From contig NZ_JAPNOA010000028.1 in NCBI RefSeq assembly GCF_026626885.1, forward strand, positions 1 to 64,000: a stretch of 64,000 bases of DNA. Direction: 5' to 3'. Shown here piece after piece: positions 35,823 to 44,957 of the stretch. Numbering within the stretch: position 1 is the stretch's first letter; every line of letters starts with the position of its first letter. The position numbers and the translations under genes are program-made. The DNA is from Parathalassolituus penaei. GTDB lineage: Bacteria > Pseudomonadota > Gammaproteobacteria > Pseudomonadales > Oceanobacteraceae. The notes under the pieces were generated by a model, which saw only the letters and a list, made by a program, of their open reading frames with translations, made no database searches and was not told the origin of the DNA.

Positions 35823-36511
35823 CCGCGTTTACCCATTCCGGCCAGGCGCTGGCTGTTATAAAGCAACAGCAGGGCAGCAAAGGAAAAAATCACCATCAGT
35901 AATGACAGGCTGTGAGCATGGGCGAAATCCAGAGCTTCAACATGGTCGTAAATCTGGACCGAAATGACTCTGGTCTGGCCCGGAATATTGCCACCCATCA
36001 TCAGCACCACGCCAAACTCACCAACCGTATGGGTAAAGCCCAGCACGGCAGCGGTGATAAACCCCGGCCGGCACAGAGGCAGTACCACGCTGAAAAAGGT
36101 ATCCAGCGGCGAAGCGCCCAGAGTGGCGGCCGCTTCCAGCGGACGGCTACCCATGGCTTCCATGGCGTTCTGGATCGGTTGCACCACAAACGGCATGGAA
36201 TACAGCACCGATGCAATCACCAGACCGGCGAAGGTAAAGGGCAGGGTGCCGAGCCCGAGACTCTGGGTGAGCTGACCAACCGGGCCATTCGGCCCCATGG
36301 TAATCAGCAGATAAAACCCCAGCACACTGGGCGGCAACACCAGCGGCAGGGAAATCACCGCACTGACCGGACCTTTCCAGCGGCTGCTGGTGCGTGCCAG
36401 CCACCAGGCCAGCGGTGTGGTGATGATCAGCAGGATCACCGTTACCAGGGTTGCCAGACGCAGGGTCAACCAGATTGCCGACCAGTCGGCGGCTGACAAG
36501 CCGAATTCCAT
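35819..36511 (-). CDS. modB: Molybdate ABC transporter permease
   Basis: 230 residues with about five membrane helices and the ABC coupling loop EAAATLGASPLDTFFSVVLPL (~120-145). It begins EFGLSAADWSAIWLTLRLA, typical of ModB. The ModA binding protein, usually encoded just upstream, is replaced here by an ankyrin-repeat gene, so ModA must come from elsewhere. ATG 36509-36511 has only a weak ribosome site. Confidence 0.92.
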   Translation of the reverse strand: MEFGLSAADWSAIWLTLRLATLVTVILLIITTPLAWWLARTSSRWKGPVSAVISLPLVLPPSVLGFYLLITMGPNGPVGQLTQSLGLGTLPFTFAGLVIASVLYSMPFVVQPIQNAMEAMGSRPLEAAATLGASPLDTFFSVVLPLCRPGFITAAVLGFTHTVGEFGVVLMMGGNIPGQTRVISVQIYDHVEALDFAHAHSLSLLMVIFSFAALLLLYNSQRLAGMGKRG

Positions 36512-36584
36512 AACATGTCCTTGCTACTGGCCCATATCATTTTTATGCATGGGCCATGTTTACCGTGACTGACAGGCGTTCGCC

Positions 36585-37061
36585 TCAGTGAGCGGCCGTC
36601 GGTTGCGCAGGCGCCTTGTGATGGCGCAGCAGCTTCAGACACATCACATTGGACGCCAGTTCCACCGCGGTAAAACCGTCGATGGTTTGTGCTGTGGTAT
36701 CGGCATCGTGCCCCAGCAGCCAGGCCACCCATTCCGCTTTGCCGGCAGAGGCCGCATACATCAGTGCAGTCGCACCGTTGTCGTTGCGATTGTTGATATC
36801 AACACCGGCTTCGATCAGGCGTTCGGCAATGCGGAAACTGCTGCTGACTACCGCCGCCCACAGGGCATTGGTGCCATCCATATTACGCTGATTTACATCC
36901 ACACCCGCCGCCAGCAGCTCTTCGACGACATATTCGTGGTCCATACGGCTGGCGAGAATCAGCGGGGTGTCCTGGTAACGGCCCGGTTTGTCCGGTGCGG
37001 TTGGGTCCAGTTTGTGTTCTTGCATCCATGAAACGGTTTCAGGGCTGAACGAATAGCTCAT
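36585..37061 (-). CDS. Ankyrin-repeat protein
   Basis: 158 residues with three to four ankyrin repeats (DTPLILASRMDHEYVVEELLAAGVD, then NALWAAV..., TALMYAASAGKAEWVAWLLGHD). It is a cytoplasmic protein-interaction module; the partner is unknown. ATG 37059-37061 is seven bases after GGAGG; the extra frame to 37181 lacks a ribosome site. It lies 73 bases upstream of modB in the same direction and may share its transcript. Its 5' end faces the sigma-54-type promoter of the NifZ-like gene on the other strand. Confidence 0.85.
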   Translation of the reverse strand: MSYSFSPETVSWMQEHKLDPTAPDKPGRYQDTPLILASRMDHEYVVEELLAAGVDVNQRNMDGTNALWAAVVSSSFRIAERLIEAGVDINNRNDNGATALMYAASAGKAEWVAWLLGHDADTTAQTIDGFTAVELASNVMCLKLLRHHKAPAQPTAAH

Positions 37062-37086
37062 CTGTGTGCCTCCACTGCAGTTGCAC

Positions 37087-37102
37087 TGGCAAACCCCTTG
37101 CA
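37087..37102 (+). promoter_or_regulatory. Sigma-54-type promoter upstream of the NifZ-like gene
   Basis: TGGCAAACCCCTTGCA has GG and GC exactly ten bases apart and a perfect TTGCA -12 half; the -24 half is TGGCA. It lies 192 bases upstream of the NifZ-like start codon. I found no exact TGT-N10-ACA activator site within the preceding 200 bases. Confidence 0.7.
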
Positions 37103-37293
37103 ATCTCCAGTCCGGCGGCCGGAGGTTTGTCGATATCCGGCCGTCGGGGCCAGAGCGCTGATTTTTACGGGGTTTTGTCACGTCGTATAGTGTCGCCAGT
37201 CATGATTGGTGACATCGATTGTGCGAAATCCAACAAAGCGAGCGCGACAAATGGCCTGACTGCGACAATTTTATCCGCCAGCAGGAGATGCTT

Positions 37294-37557
37294 ATGCTCA
37301 CACATCGGATTGAAAAAGGTGATGCGGTTTACGCACTGGTCACCATCGGAAACGACGGCTCGGTTCCCAATACCGAGGCCGACGAAGTATTTGCTCGCCC
37401 CGGTGACATGGGGATGCTGATCAACACCGGTCATCTTGAGGAAGACCCTTCACAATTGCTGTATCTGGTGTCCTTTGCCTTGCCCAGTGGTGAAATGGGG
37501 CCGCCGGTAACCTGTTTGCCAGAAGAGCTGAGTGCCGAGCGCCCTGTTATGGCCTGA
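37294..37557 (+). CDS. Half-size NifZ-like protein
   Basis: 87 residues corresponding to one NifZ-type domain: GDAVYALVTIGNDGSVPNTE at residues 8-27 resembles the start of full NifZ (GDEVRLIRNVRNDGTFPGKD), and a hydrophobic YLVSFALP strand follows. Full-length nifZ (161 residues) is present at 55821, so this is a paralogue. ATG 37294 is six bases after AGGAG; an ATG two codons earlier overlaps that ribosome site. The sigma-54-type promoter at 37087 implies nif co-regulation. It may assist P-cluster formation or the adjacent SagB-like enzyme. Confidence 0.7.
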   Translation: MLTHRIEKGDAVYALVTIGNDGSVPNTEADEVFARPGDMGMLINTGHLEEDPSQLLYLVSFALPSGEMGPPVTCLPEELSAERPVMA

Positions 37558-37679
37558 TTATGGCCGGATTGAGAGATACGCTGGCCTGCTGCGATGATTG
37601 TTCCATGTGGAACCATTCATCGCCGCGCCTGACATCCACGGTGTTACGATTCGACCATCTGTTCTGAACCGGGGGAGCC

Positions 37680-39287
37680 ATGAACCAGCCCGATGACCCC
37701 GCTGCGCTGACCAGCCTGTGGCAGTACCACCAACGCAGCAAACACCATCTGCAGCGTTATGCGGCAGGCCCCGACAGCATCGACTGGGATCAGCAGCCTG
37801 ATCCGTTCCGTCGTTATGACGGTTGTGAGTTGATACATCTGCCCTTACAGGCGGATGCCGAAGTGTTCCCGTGGGCCGCCGTCTGGCTGCCTTGTGTCTT
37901 CGAAGCCCGCTCGTCCTCCCTGATCAGTCTGAGCCTGTTGCTGGAGCAGTCGCTGGCGCTGTCGGCCTGGAAACAGTACGGCAGCAGTCGCTGGTCGTTA
38001 CGTTGCAACCCGTCCAGTGGCAATCTGCATCCGACCGAAACCACCTTGTTGCTGGCGGGTATCGATGGTCTGGCCGATGGCGTTTATCACTATCGGCCGG
38101 ATTTGCACGCACTGGAATTGCGGGCTCGTCTTGGCCAACCATTCCCGTACCGTGGCATCTGGCTCGGTTTCAGCTCGCTGATCTGGCGGGAAGCCTGGAA
38201 ATATGGCGAACGCGCCTGGCGTTATTGTCAGCACGATGTTGGTCACGCTCGTGCCGCCGTTGCCTTTGCTGCCCGCACGCTCGGCTGGTCGCTGGCACCT
38301 GTGAGGTTGGACGATACAAGCCTTGAACGCCTGTTGGGGCTGGCTGCGATTGTGGCTCCGGCTGAACCGGAGTGTGCCGACTGTCTGCTGGCGCTCGGCC
38401 CCGACAGTGTGGCCGTGGATTCTGCCACGCTGGTGCAGGCATGGCTGACAGCACTTGCCGATGTTGAATGGCAAGGTCGTGCCAGTGTGGTGGATGTGCG
38501 GCATCTGTATCAGTGGCCGGTCCTGGACGACGCCGTCCAGCTGGCGCGTATAGCGGATACCACTTCCCCGCAGGTTGCGGATGAGCTGTCGGAATGGCCA
38601 ACACCATTAGTGAGCCACAGCGACCACACCGCCGCCCGGCTGATTCGCCAGCGCCGGTCTGCTCAGGCCTTTGATCGTCAGACCCTGATGCCGCAGGCGG
38701 ATTTTTTCACCCTGCTGGACCACAGTCTGCCGCGGCCAACGCTGGCACCCTGGCACAGCCTGGCTCATAACGGCGCGGTGCATCTGCTGCTGTTTGTGCA
38801 TCGGGTTGAAGGTTTGCCATCGGGTTTGTATGCCCTGCCACGTAACGGTGCGGCATTGGCGGATTTACAACAGACCCTGCGGGAAGAGTTCCAGTGGCAG
38901 CGGGTCGAGCAAGCGCCTGCCCATTTGCCGCTCTACTGTTTGCTGGAAGCCAAAGCCGAGCGCACCGCAGCGCGTTTGTCATGCCAGCAGGCCATTGCTG
39001 CTGACAGCTGTTTCAGCCTTGCCATGTTGGCTGATTTGCAACCGATGGCCGAACAGCCCTGGTGGTATCGCGAGTGTTTGCAGGAAGCGGGTGCCATCGG
39101 CCAGCAGCTGTATCTGGATGCGGAAGCCTGTGGTTTTCGTGGCACGGGTATTGGTTGTTTCTACGATGATGCAGTACATGAGTTGTTGGGGCTGACGGAT
39201 GAGCGTTGGCAAAGTCTGTATCACTTTACGGTGGGGGCGGCATTGCATGATCCGAGGATTGTGAGCTGGCCTCCGTATCGGCGTTAG
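37680..39287 (+). CDS. SagB/ThcOx-type double nitroreductase-domain oxidoreductase
   Basis: 535 residues containing two nitroreductase-fold halves (first ~90-260 with SLRCNPSSGNLHPTETTLLL; second ~320-520 with RQRRSAQAFD and GTGIGCFYDD), as in SagB-type FMN dehydrogenases. The N-terminus YHQRSKHHLQRYA...DPFRRY is typical of this large-protein subgroup. SagB enzymes oxidise azoline rings in peptide toxins, but no cyclodehydratase or precursor peptide gene is adjacent, so a redox role linked to nitrogen fixation is more likely here. It lies 122 bases after the NifZ-like gene and ends next to the repeat region. Confidence 0.82.
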   Translation: MNQPDDPAALTSLWQYHQRSKHHLQRYAAGPDSIDWDQQPDPFRRYDGCELIHLPLQADAEVFPWAAVWLPCVFEARSSSLISLSLLLEQSLALSAWKQYGSSRWSLRCNPSSGNLHPTETTLLLAGIDGLADGVYHYRPDLHALELRARLGQPFPYRGIWLGFSSLIWREAWKYGERAWRYCQHDVGHARAAVAFAARTLGWSLAPVRLDDTSLERLLGLAAIVAPAEPECADCLLALGPDSVAVDSATLVQAWLTALADVEWQGRASVVDVRHLYQWPVLDDAVQLARIADTTSPQVADELSEWPTPLVSHSDHTAARLIRQRRSAQAFDRQTLMPQADFFTLLDHSLPRPTLAPWHSLAHNGAVHLLLFVHRVEGLPSGLYALPRNGAALADLQQTLREEFQWQRVEQAPAHLPLYCLLEAKAERTAARLSCQQAIAADSCFSLAMLADLQPMAEQPWWYRECLQEAGAIGQQLYLDAEACGFRGTGIGCFYDDAVHELLGLTDERWQSLYHFTVGAALHDPRIVSWPPYRR

Positions 39288-39320
39288 CTATTGGCGTCTG
39301 GCTGGGCCGCGATCGGATCG

Positions 39321-39355
39321 CGTCTGGCGTCTGGCGTCTGGCGTCTGGCGTCTGG
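39321..39355. repeat. Short tandem array of CGTCTGG, 5 copies
   Basis: Five exact copies of a 7-bp unit, directly followed by a variant CGTCCGA. Single copies recur nearby (about 39295 and 39543). The unit length equals that of the large array downstream, and the two units share the GTC core on opposite strands, suggesting a common origin. Confidence 0.85.
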
Positions 39356-39374
39356 CGTCCGACTTCAGACTTCA

Positions 39375-39833
39375 GGCGCTTTGCGGCTACTCGGCTTGTT
39401 AATTGTCGAGGCTGTTTGCCCTCTTGGGGACCTTGTCCCCCGGCCGGGTCGGCCGTTGCGGTGAATTCCGGCTCGCCCAGATGGGCATTTGGCGGCCAGC
39501 TGCGCTGGGTGAGATTAGTGTTGATTGATACGGTTCGTCCGACGTCTGGCGCTTTGCGGCTACTCGGCTTATTAACTGGCCCGGCTGCTTGCCCTCTTGG
39601 GGGACCTTGTCCCCCGGCCGGGCGGGCCTCCCCCTGCTTTTGCCCGACTGGGCTCGTGCCTCCGAAATTCACCGACAACGGCGTTTCGACCCCGACCCGA
39701 TGGCACGTCCTTGTGCCAACGGGTCTGGCGGGGCATCCATGCCCCGGCCGGGTCGGCCGTTGCGGTGAATCCCGGCTCGCCCAGATGGGCAATATCGTAG
39801 CCAGCTACGCTGGGCGAAATCGGTGTTAATAAA
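39375..39833. repeat. Duplicated repeat modules
   Basis: Two related blocks. Module A, with the core GCGCTTTGCGGCTACTCGGC and TTGTCCCCCGGCCGGG, occurs at 39375-39448 and again at 39549-39622. Module B, with GGTCGGCCGTTGCGGTGAAT and GGCTCGCCCAGATGGGCA, occurs at 39438-39530 and at 39742-39833. In the second set A and B are separated by about 120 bases of unrelated DNA. The open frames across this region are by-products of the repeats and do not look like genes. Confidence 0.75.
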
Positions 39834-39848
39834 TGCTCTCTTGTAGTG

Positions 39849-39864
39849 TGGGCATTTATGCCCA
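39849..39864. repeat. Palindrome TGGGCAT-TT-ATGCCCA
   Basis: A 7-bp perfect stem immediately before the heptamer array. The same core with the same preceding bases (GTGTGGGCAT) occurs at 12731-12750 after another gene. Probably a dispersed palindromic repeat family. Confidence 0.6.
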
Positions 39865-39877
39865 TAAAAATCCTGAT

Positions 39878-40437
39878 CGACACCCGACACCCGACACCCG
39901 ACACCCGACACCCGACACCCGACACCCGACACCCGACACCCGACACCCGACACCCGACACCCGACACCCGACACCCGACACCCGACACCCGACACCCGAC
40001 ACCCGACACCCGACACCCGACACCCGACACCCGACACCCGACACCCGACACCCGACACCCGACACCCGACACCCGACACCCGACACCCGACACCCGACAC
40101 CCGACACCCGACACCCGACACCCGACACCCGACACCCGACACCCGACACCCGACACCCGACACCCGACACCCGACACCCGACACCCGACACCCGACACCC
40201 GACACCCGACACCCGACACCCGACACCCGACACCCGACACCCGACACCCGACACCCGACACCCGACACCCGACACCCGACACCCGACACCCGACACCCGA
40301 CACCCGACACCCGACACCCGACACCCGACACCCGACACCCGACACCCGACACCCGACACCCGACACCCGACACCCGACACCCGACACCCGACACCCGACA
40401 CCCGACACCCGACACCCGACACCCGACGCCCGACACC
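39878..40437. repeat. Heptamer tandem array, about 80 copies of CGACACC
   Basis: 560 bp in perfect 7-bp phase, 80 units by my count, with one variant unit near the right end (CGACGCC at 40424-40430). Because 7 is not a multiple of 3, every frame encodes the same heptapeptide periodicity (TPDTRHP on one strand, VSGVGCR on the other). Long open frames on both strands result from this and should not be annotated as proteins. The array ends 58 bases before the NifA site of nifE. Copy number in an assembly should be treated with care. Confidence 0.95.
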
Positions 40438-40495
40438 CGCCTTTCTGTCGCAGCTCGTACAAGCCTTTGTCGTAACCCTGCCATGAGCGGTCGGT

Positions 40496-40511
40496 TGTCG
40501 TGTTTGCAACA
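40496..40511. promoter_or_regulatory. NifA upstream activator site of nifE
   Basis: TGTCGTGTTTGCAACA is an exact TGT-N10-ACA match, 44 bases upstream of the sigma-54 promoter. This is closer than the usual 80-150 bases, which may weaken or alter looping. Confidence 0.65.
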
Positions 40512-40555
40512 TAACTCTTTAGAGATAATCCATTAAAAATCAATGATTTATTGGC

Positions 40556-40571
40556 TGGCCTCCGGTTTGCA
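40556..40571 (+). promoter_or_regulatory. nifE sigma-54 promoter
   Basis: TGGCCTCCGGTTTGCA, GG and GC separated by ten bases, with a perfect TTGCA -12 half; the -24 half is TGGCC. It lies 76 bases before the nifE start codon. Confidence 0.8.
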
Positions 40572-40647
40572 ATATTCCTTCTGAGATACCCGGCAGGAGT
40601 CGGGATGATTCGGTCGCGCAAGTGATCGGCAGCCGCGAGGGGACACC

Positions 40648-42135
40648 ATGAAAGCAAAAGACATTGCCGAGCTGTTGGATGAACCGGCTTGTGAGCACAA
40701 CAAGAAGGAGAAGTCCGGTTGTGCCAAACCCAAGCCGGGGGCGACGGATGGTGGTTGTGCTTTTGATGGTGCCCAGATTGCGTTGTTACCGATTGCGGAT
40801 GTTGCTCACATTGTCCATGGGCCGATCGCCTGTGCGGGCAGTTCGTGGGACAACCGTGGCACCCGTTCCAGTGGTCCAACCCTGTACCGGATCGGTATGA
40901 CCACCGATCTGACCGAGCAGGATGTGATCATGGGGCGGGGTGAAAAACGCCTGTTTCATGCCATTAAACAGGCGATTGAGGAATACCAGCCGCCAGCGGT
41001 GTTTGTATACAACACCTGCGTGCCAGCACTGATGGGCGACGATGTGGACGCTGTCTGCAAGGCAGCCGGGGACCGTTGGGGGGTTCCTGTTGTCCCGATT
41101 GATGCCGCAGGTTTTTACGGGACAAAAAACCTGGGGAATCGTATCGCCGGTGACGCCATGGTGCGTTACGTGGTGGGCACTCGTGAACCGGACCCTGTGC
41201 CTGTTGAGGCAGCTGCTCGGGGTGTTCCGGTGTACGACGTCAACCTGGTGGGCGAATACAACATCGCTGGCGAGTTCTGGTATGTGTTGCCGTTGCTGGA
41301 AGAACTGGGCATCCGGGTGTTGTGCACTCTGTCCGGTGATGCCCGTTTCCGGGAAGTGCAAACCATGCACCGGGCGCGGGTGAATATGATGGTGTGCTCC
41401 AAAGCCATGATCAACGTTGCCCGCCAGTTGCAGGAGCGTTTTGGTACGCCCTGGTTTGAAGGCAGTTTTTACGGCATTACCGATACCTCACAGGCGCTGC
41501 GCGACTTTGCCCGAGTGATCGGGGATGCCGATCTGATTGCTCGCACTGAAGCCCTGATCACACGGGAAGAAACCCGTATTCGTGCAGAACTGGAGCCGTG
41601 GCGTGCGCGTCTGGCTGGCAAGCGGGTGCTGCTCTACACCGGTGGCGTGAAGTCCTGGTCGGTGGTGTCGGCCCTGCAGGATCTCGGCATGAAAGTGGTG
41701 GCCACCGGCACCAAAAAATCCACCGAAGAAGACAAGGCGCGCATCCGTGAGCTGATGGGCGACGACGTCAAGATGCTCGACGAGGGCAGTCCGCGCGCAC
41801 TGCTGCAAACCGTCCACGATTACCGGGCTGACATTTTGATTGCCGGTGGTCGCAACATGTACACCGCACTGAAAGCCCGTATCCCGTTCCTCGATATCAA
41901 CCAGGAGCGTGAATTCGGCTACGCCGGTTATCAGGGCATGCTCGAACTGGTACGCCAGCTGGCGCTGACACTGGAAAGCCCGATCTGGGAAGCGGTACGG
42001 CGGCCAGCACCGTGGGATTGCCGTCCGCAGGCGGAACGGTTGGACACCTGTCCAGCGGCAGCCAGTTCTGCCAATAGTGCGCTGCCAACCCCATTGCCTG
42101 CCGCTGTTGCCAGCAGTTCCCGTATGGCCAGCTGA
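40648..42135 (+). CDS. nifE: FeMo-cofactor scaffold protein NifE
   Basis: With NifN forms the tetramer on which NifB-co is matured to FeMo-co. 495 residues homologous to NifD. Visible features are [34 protein letters not shown] (cluster Cys) and [13 protein letters not shown]. The last ~40 residues are a low-complexity Ala/Ser/Pro tail after the conserved end, longer than I expect for NifE. GAGGGG precedes ATG 40648. First gene of nifENX, 76 bases after a sigma-54 promoter and downstream of the heptamer array. Confidence 0.96.
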   Translation: MKAKDIAELLDEPACEHNKKEKSGCAKPKPGATDGGCAFDGAQIALLPIADVAHIVHGPIACAGSSWDNRGTRSSGPTLYRIGMTTDLTEQDVIMGRGEKRLFHAIKQAIEEYQPPAVFVYNTCVPALMGDDVDAVCKAAGDRWGVPVVPIDAAGFYGTKNLGNRIAGDAMVRYVVGTREPDPVPVEAAARGVPVYDVNLVGEYNIAGEFWYVLPLLEELGIRVLCTLSGDARFREVQTMHRARVNMMVCSKAMINVARQLQERFGTPWFEGSFYGITDTSQALRDFARVIGDADLIARTEALITREETRIRAELEPWRARLAGKRVLLYTGGVKSWSVVSALQDLGMKVVATGTKKSTEEDKARIRELMGDDVKMLDEGSPRALLQTVHDYRADILIAGGRNMYTALKARIPFLDINQEREFGYAGYQGMLELVRQLALTLESPIWEAVRRPAPWDCRPQAERLDTCPAAASSANSALPTPLPAAVASSSRMAS

Positions 42136-42165
42136 AACCGTCACCCCAACGGCAAGGAGCACCTT

Positions 42166-43557
42166 ATGACCACCATCATCAAACGTAACAAGGCATTGTC
42201 GGTCAGTCCGTTAAAAACCAGTCAGACTGTGGGCGCGGCACTGGCCATGCTGGGAGTGGCGCGGGCGGTGCCATTGATGCACGGCTCCCAGGGCTGCACC
42301 GCGTTTGCCAAGGTATTTTTTGTCCGTCATTTCCGGGAGCCGGTGCCGTTGCAGACCACTGCCATGGACCAGATCAGCTCGGTGATGGGGGCGGACGACA
42401 ACATTGTTGAAGCCCTGAAAACCATCTGCGAAAAAAGTGCACCGGCGTTGATCGGGCTGGTTACCACCGGTCTGGCCGAAACCCAGGGCGCGGATATCCA
42501 GCGCGCCGTCAAAGAGTTCCGGGTGGCGTATCCGCAGTTTGCCGAAACGGCAGTGGTGGCCGTCAACAGCCCGGATTTCTCCGGCAGTTTTGAAAGCGGT
42601 TTTGCGCTGGCTGTACGGGGTTTGTTGCAAACCCTGGTGGTGAGTAAGGACGCGCAGCCATGCCGTGTTGGCACCCGACCTCGGCAGGTTAATGTCTTGT
42701 GTGGTGGCAACCTTACGCCCACCGATATCGAGTGGGTGGCGGAAAGCATCGAACAGTTTGGTCTGCGGCCGTTGTTGATCCCGGATTTGTCCGGCTCGCT
42801 GGATGGTCATCTGGCCGAGCAGTCGTTCAGCCCGGTGACCACCGGTGGCGTCAGTGTGGATGACATCCGCACCGCCGCCGACAGCATCGCCACCCTCGCG
42901 ATTGGTGAAAGCCTGTTTGCCACTGCCGATTGGCTGCAGGAACACACGGCAGTACCGGCTTACCACTTTGGCCATCTGATGGGGCTGGATGAAGTCGACC
43001 GCTGGCTGATGTGCCTGTCGCAACTGAGCGGCCAGCCGGTGCCAGAGCGTTTTCGTCGGCAGCGCCAGCAACTGCAGGACGCCATGCTTGATACCCATTT
43101 CATGATCGGTTTTGCCCGTATCGCGATTGCCTCCGACCCCGACATGCTGGCCGGTTTCTGTCGTCTGGCGCAGCAGATGGGGGCTGAGGTTATCAGCGCC
43201 GTTGCACCGGCTCGCGGCGCGGCGCTGGAGAGCCTGGTGGCAAGCGGTTTGCCGGTGCGTATTGGTGATCTCGAAGACCTGGAAGCCGAGGCCCGTGAGC
43301 GCCATGCCCAGTTATTACTGACCAACAGTCATGGCGTGGCCAGTGCCGAACGGCTGGGGATTCCGATCTTGCGGATCGGTTTCCCGCAGTACGACCTGGT
43401 GGGGGGTTTCCAGCGTGGCTGGTTTGGTTATCGCAATACCGCCCAGACCCTCTTTGATCTGGCCAATCTGGTGTTGTCGAACCATCACGACATCCAGCCG
43501 TATCACTCGATTTACCGCGCCGCCGAAACACTCGCAGCACAGGAGCTGTTGGTATGA
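42166..43557 (+). CDS. nifN: FeMo-cofactor scaffold protein NifN
   Basis: 463 residues homologous to NifK; partner of NifE. It has [40 protein letters not shown] and [16 protein letters not shown], the usual NifN motifs. AAGGAG stands before ATG 42166, 30 bases after nifE. The stop overlaps the nifX start in ATGA. Confidence 0.96.
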   Translation: MTTIIKRNKALSVSPLKTSQTVGAALAMLGVARAVPLMHGSQGCTAFAKVFFVRHFREPVPLQTTAMDQISSVMGADDNIVEALKTICEKSAPALIGLVTTGLAETQGADIQRAVKEFRVAYPQFAETAVVAVNSPDFSGSFESGFALAVRGLLQTLVVSKDAQPCRVGTRPRQVNVLCGGNLTPTDIEWVAESIEQFGLRPLLIPDLSGSLDGHLAEQSFSPVTTGGVSVDDIRTAADSIATLAIGESLFATADWLQEHTAVPAYHFGHLMGLDEVDRWLMCLSQLSGQPVPERFRRQRQQLQDAMLDTHFMIGFARIAIASDPDMLAGFCRLAQQMGAEVISAVAPARGAALESLVASGLPVRIGDLEDLEAEARERHAQLLLTNSHGVASAERLGIPILRIGFPQYDLVGGFQRGWFGYRNTAQTLFDLANLVLSNHHDIQPYHSIYRAAETLAAQELLV

Positions 43558-44018
43558 GTCTGACCCGGCGCCTGACAGTGGTGGCCGATAACCAGCAGGA
43601 CCTGTTTCTGAAGGTCGCGTTTGCGACCTCGGACAACCGTCTGGTGGACCAGCATTTTGGCTCAGCCAGTGCGTTCGCCCTGTATGGCGTTAACCCGGAA
43701 CGGGCGCAGTTGCTGCAGATTATCGCCTTCTCTGCACAAGAGCGCGAAGAAGACCGGCTGGCCGACAAACTGGCGGCGCTGGATGACTGTATTGCCGTGT
43801 ATTGCCGCGCCTGCGGAGCATCGGCGGTGCGGCAGTTGCAGGTGCGCCATATCCAGCCGGTGAAGGTTAACGACGGTGCTGAAATCCGCGATCTGCTGGC
43901 CGCCTTGCAGCAGGAATTACGTGAAGGCCCATCCAGCTGGCTGGCCAAGGCGATCCAGCGCCAGCGGCTGATGGTGAGTGGATTTGATGCCATGGAAGCC
44001 GACGGCTGGCAGGAATAA
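43554..44018 (+). CDS. nifX: NifX cofactor carrier protein
   Basis: 154 residues. NifX binds NifB-co and the FeMo-co precursor and passes them to NifEN. After a short tail the NifX/NafY ribonuclease-H-like domain runs from ~18 ([20 protein letters not shown]) to ~125, followed by the family helix [10 protein letters not shown]. Translationally coupled to nifN by an ATGA overlap. Confidence 0.95.
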   Translation: MSLTRRLTVVADNQQDLFLKVAFATSDNRLVDQHFGSASAFALYGVNPERAQLLQIIAFSAQEREEDRLADKLAALDDCIAVYCRACGASAVRQLQVRHIQPVKVNDGAEIRDLLAALQQELREGPSSWLAKAIQRQRLMVSGFDAMEADGWQE

Positions 44019-44094
44019 GACGGGCGGCCTGACCTCAGTTCAGGTCGCCCAGACTCAGGCCCCGAAGCACGGGCCCTATCAACAGGAGAGCCCC

Positions 44095-44562
44095 ATGAGT
44101 GAGCAAGTTGTTGACGCCGGTAACGAGCTGCTAACCAACCCCTACGTGCGCCAGATTGTGGTGCAGCTGCGTGCCCTCGACAGTTATGGCACCTACGACA
44201 CCTGGACCGATGACAAGGTGCTGGACCCCCTGATTCTGACCAAGGAACGCCGCCGAGAGATCCCGGTGGTGGGTGATCCGGATGAAACCGTGGTGGCACG
44301 GGTGAAGGCTTATTACAACGCACTGGCGGTCAGTATCGAAGCCCAGACCGGCCTGATGGCGGTGCCCTTTATCAACCTCACTCACGAAGGGTTCGGTCGG
44401 GCCCTGATCATCATCGGCAAGCTGGTGGTGCTGGATAAAACCCTGCGTGACATCCATCGCTTCGGGTTTGATTCACTGGAAAAGCTGGTTGAGGACATGG
44501 ACAAGCTGGTGCTGAAAGCCGTGACCCTGACCCGTGAACACGAAGCCGTCGCCACCCTGTAA
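44095..44562 (+). CDS. NifX-associated protein, DUF269 family
   Basis: 155 residues of the DUF269 family found next to nifX. It starts at ATG 44095 (AGGAG seven bases upstream) with MSEQVVDAGNELL. It is mostly helical, with conserved VRQIVVQLRALDSYGTYD and FGFDSLEKLVEDMDKLV. The function is unknown. Placement in nifENX implies a part in cofactor synthesis. Confidence 0.9.
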   Translation: MSEQVVDAGNELLTNPYVRQIVVQLRALDSYGTYDTWTDDKVLDPLILTKERRREIPVVGDPDETVVARVKAYYNALAVSIEAQTGLMAVPFINLTHEGFGRALIIIGKLVVLDKTLRDIHRFGFDSLEKLVEDMDKLVLKAVTLTREHEAVATL

Positions 44563-44589
44563 GTGACCCGCAGCAACGGAGATCTGAGC

Positions 44590-44808
44590 ATGAGCCCTGA
44601 TGACATCAAAGCCCTGAAAAAAGAAGCCAGCACTCGCAAGCGTCTGGCCAGCGACATTGCCTCGGAAATTCACGATCTGGTGGAAGACCGCTACTGGACC
44701 GAGTTTAACGATCTGCCAGCGCTGGCGGCTGAAGCCATTGCCGCCTGTGAAGCCTGGCAAACCGCGCAGACCGCTTATGAACAGGCGGCCGCCAGCGAAA
44801 CCGTCTGA
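44590..44808 (+). CDS. Small helical protein, DUF683 family
   Basis: 72 residues starting at ATG 44590 (MSPDDIKALKKEA), 27 bases after the DUF269 gene. It forms a predicted two-helix hairpin (Rop-like), rich in Lys, Ala and Glu, as in the CCE_0567-type proteins of nif clusters. GGAGA precedes the start. No known activity. Confidence 0.87.
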   Translation: MSPDDIKALKKEASTRKRLASDIASEIHDLVEDRYWTEFNDLPALAAEAIAACEAWQTAQTAYEQAAASETV

Positions 44809-44957
44809 CCCCGGCAGGGTAACTCGCGCGTGTTGAGACAGCGGCGGCCCTGGTTGGCCGCCCCTGATAATAACGGCCCGCAGAGGCCGCCGCCCGTCAG
44901 TGGGCAACCGTGACCATAACCGTCCGCCCGTGCGGACACTGCAGACAGGAGAGCCGC

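Noticed and set aside
39878-40437. CRISPR array
   Set aside because: The unit is 7 bp with no spacers and no cas genes nearby.
39572-40879. Long open frames on both strands across the heptamer array (up to 435 codons)
   Set aside because: A 7-bp unit has no stop codon in any frame, so all frames stay open and encode the same heptapeptide. No ribosome sites, domains or codon bias support a protein.
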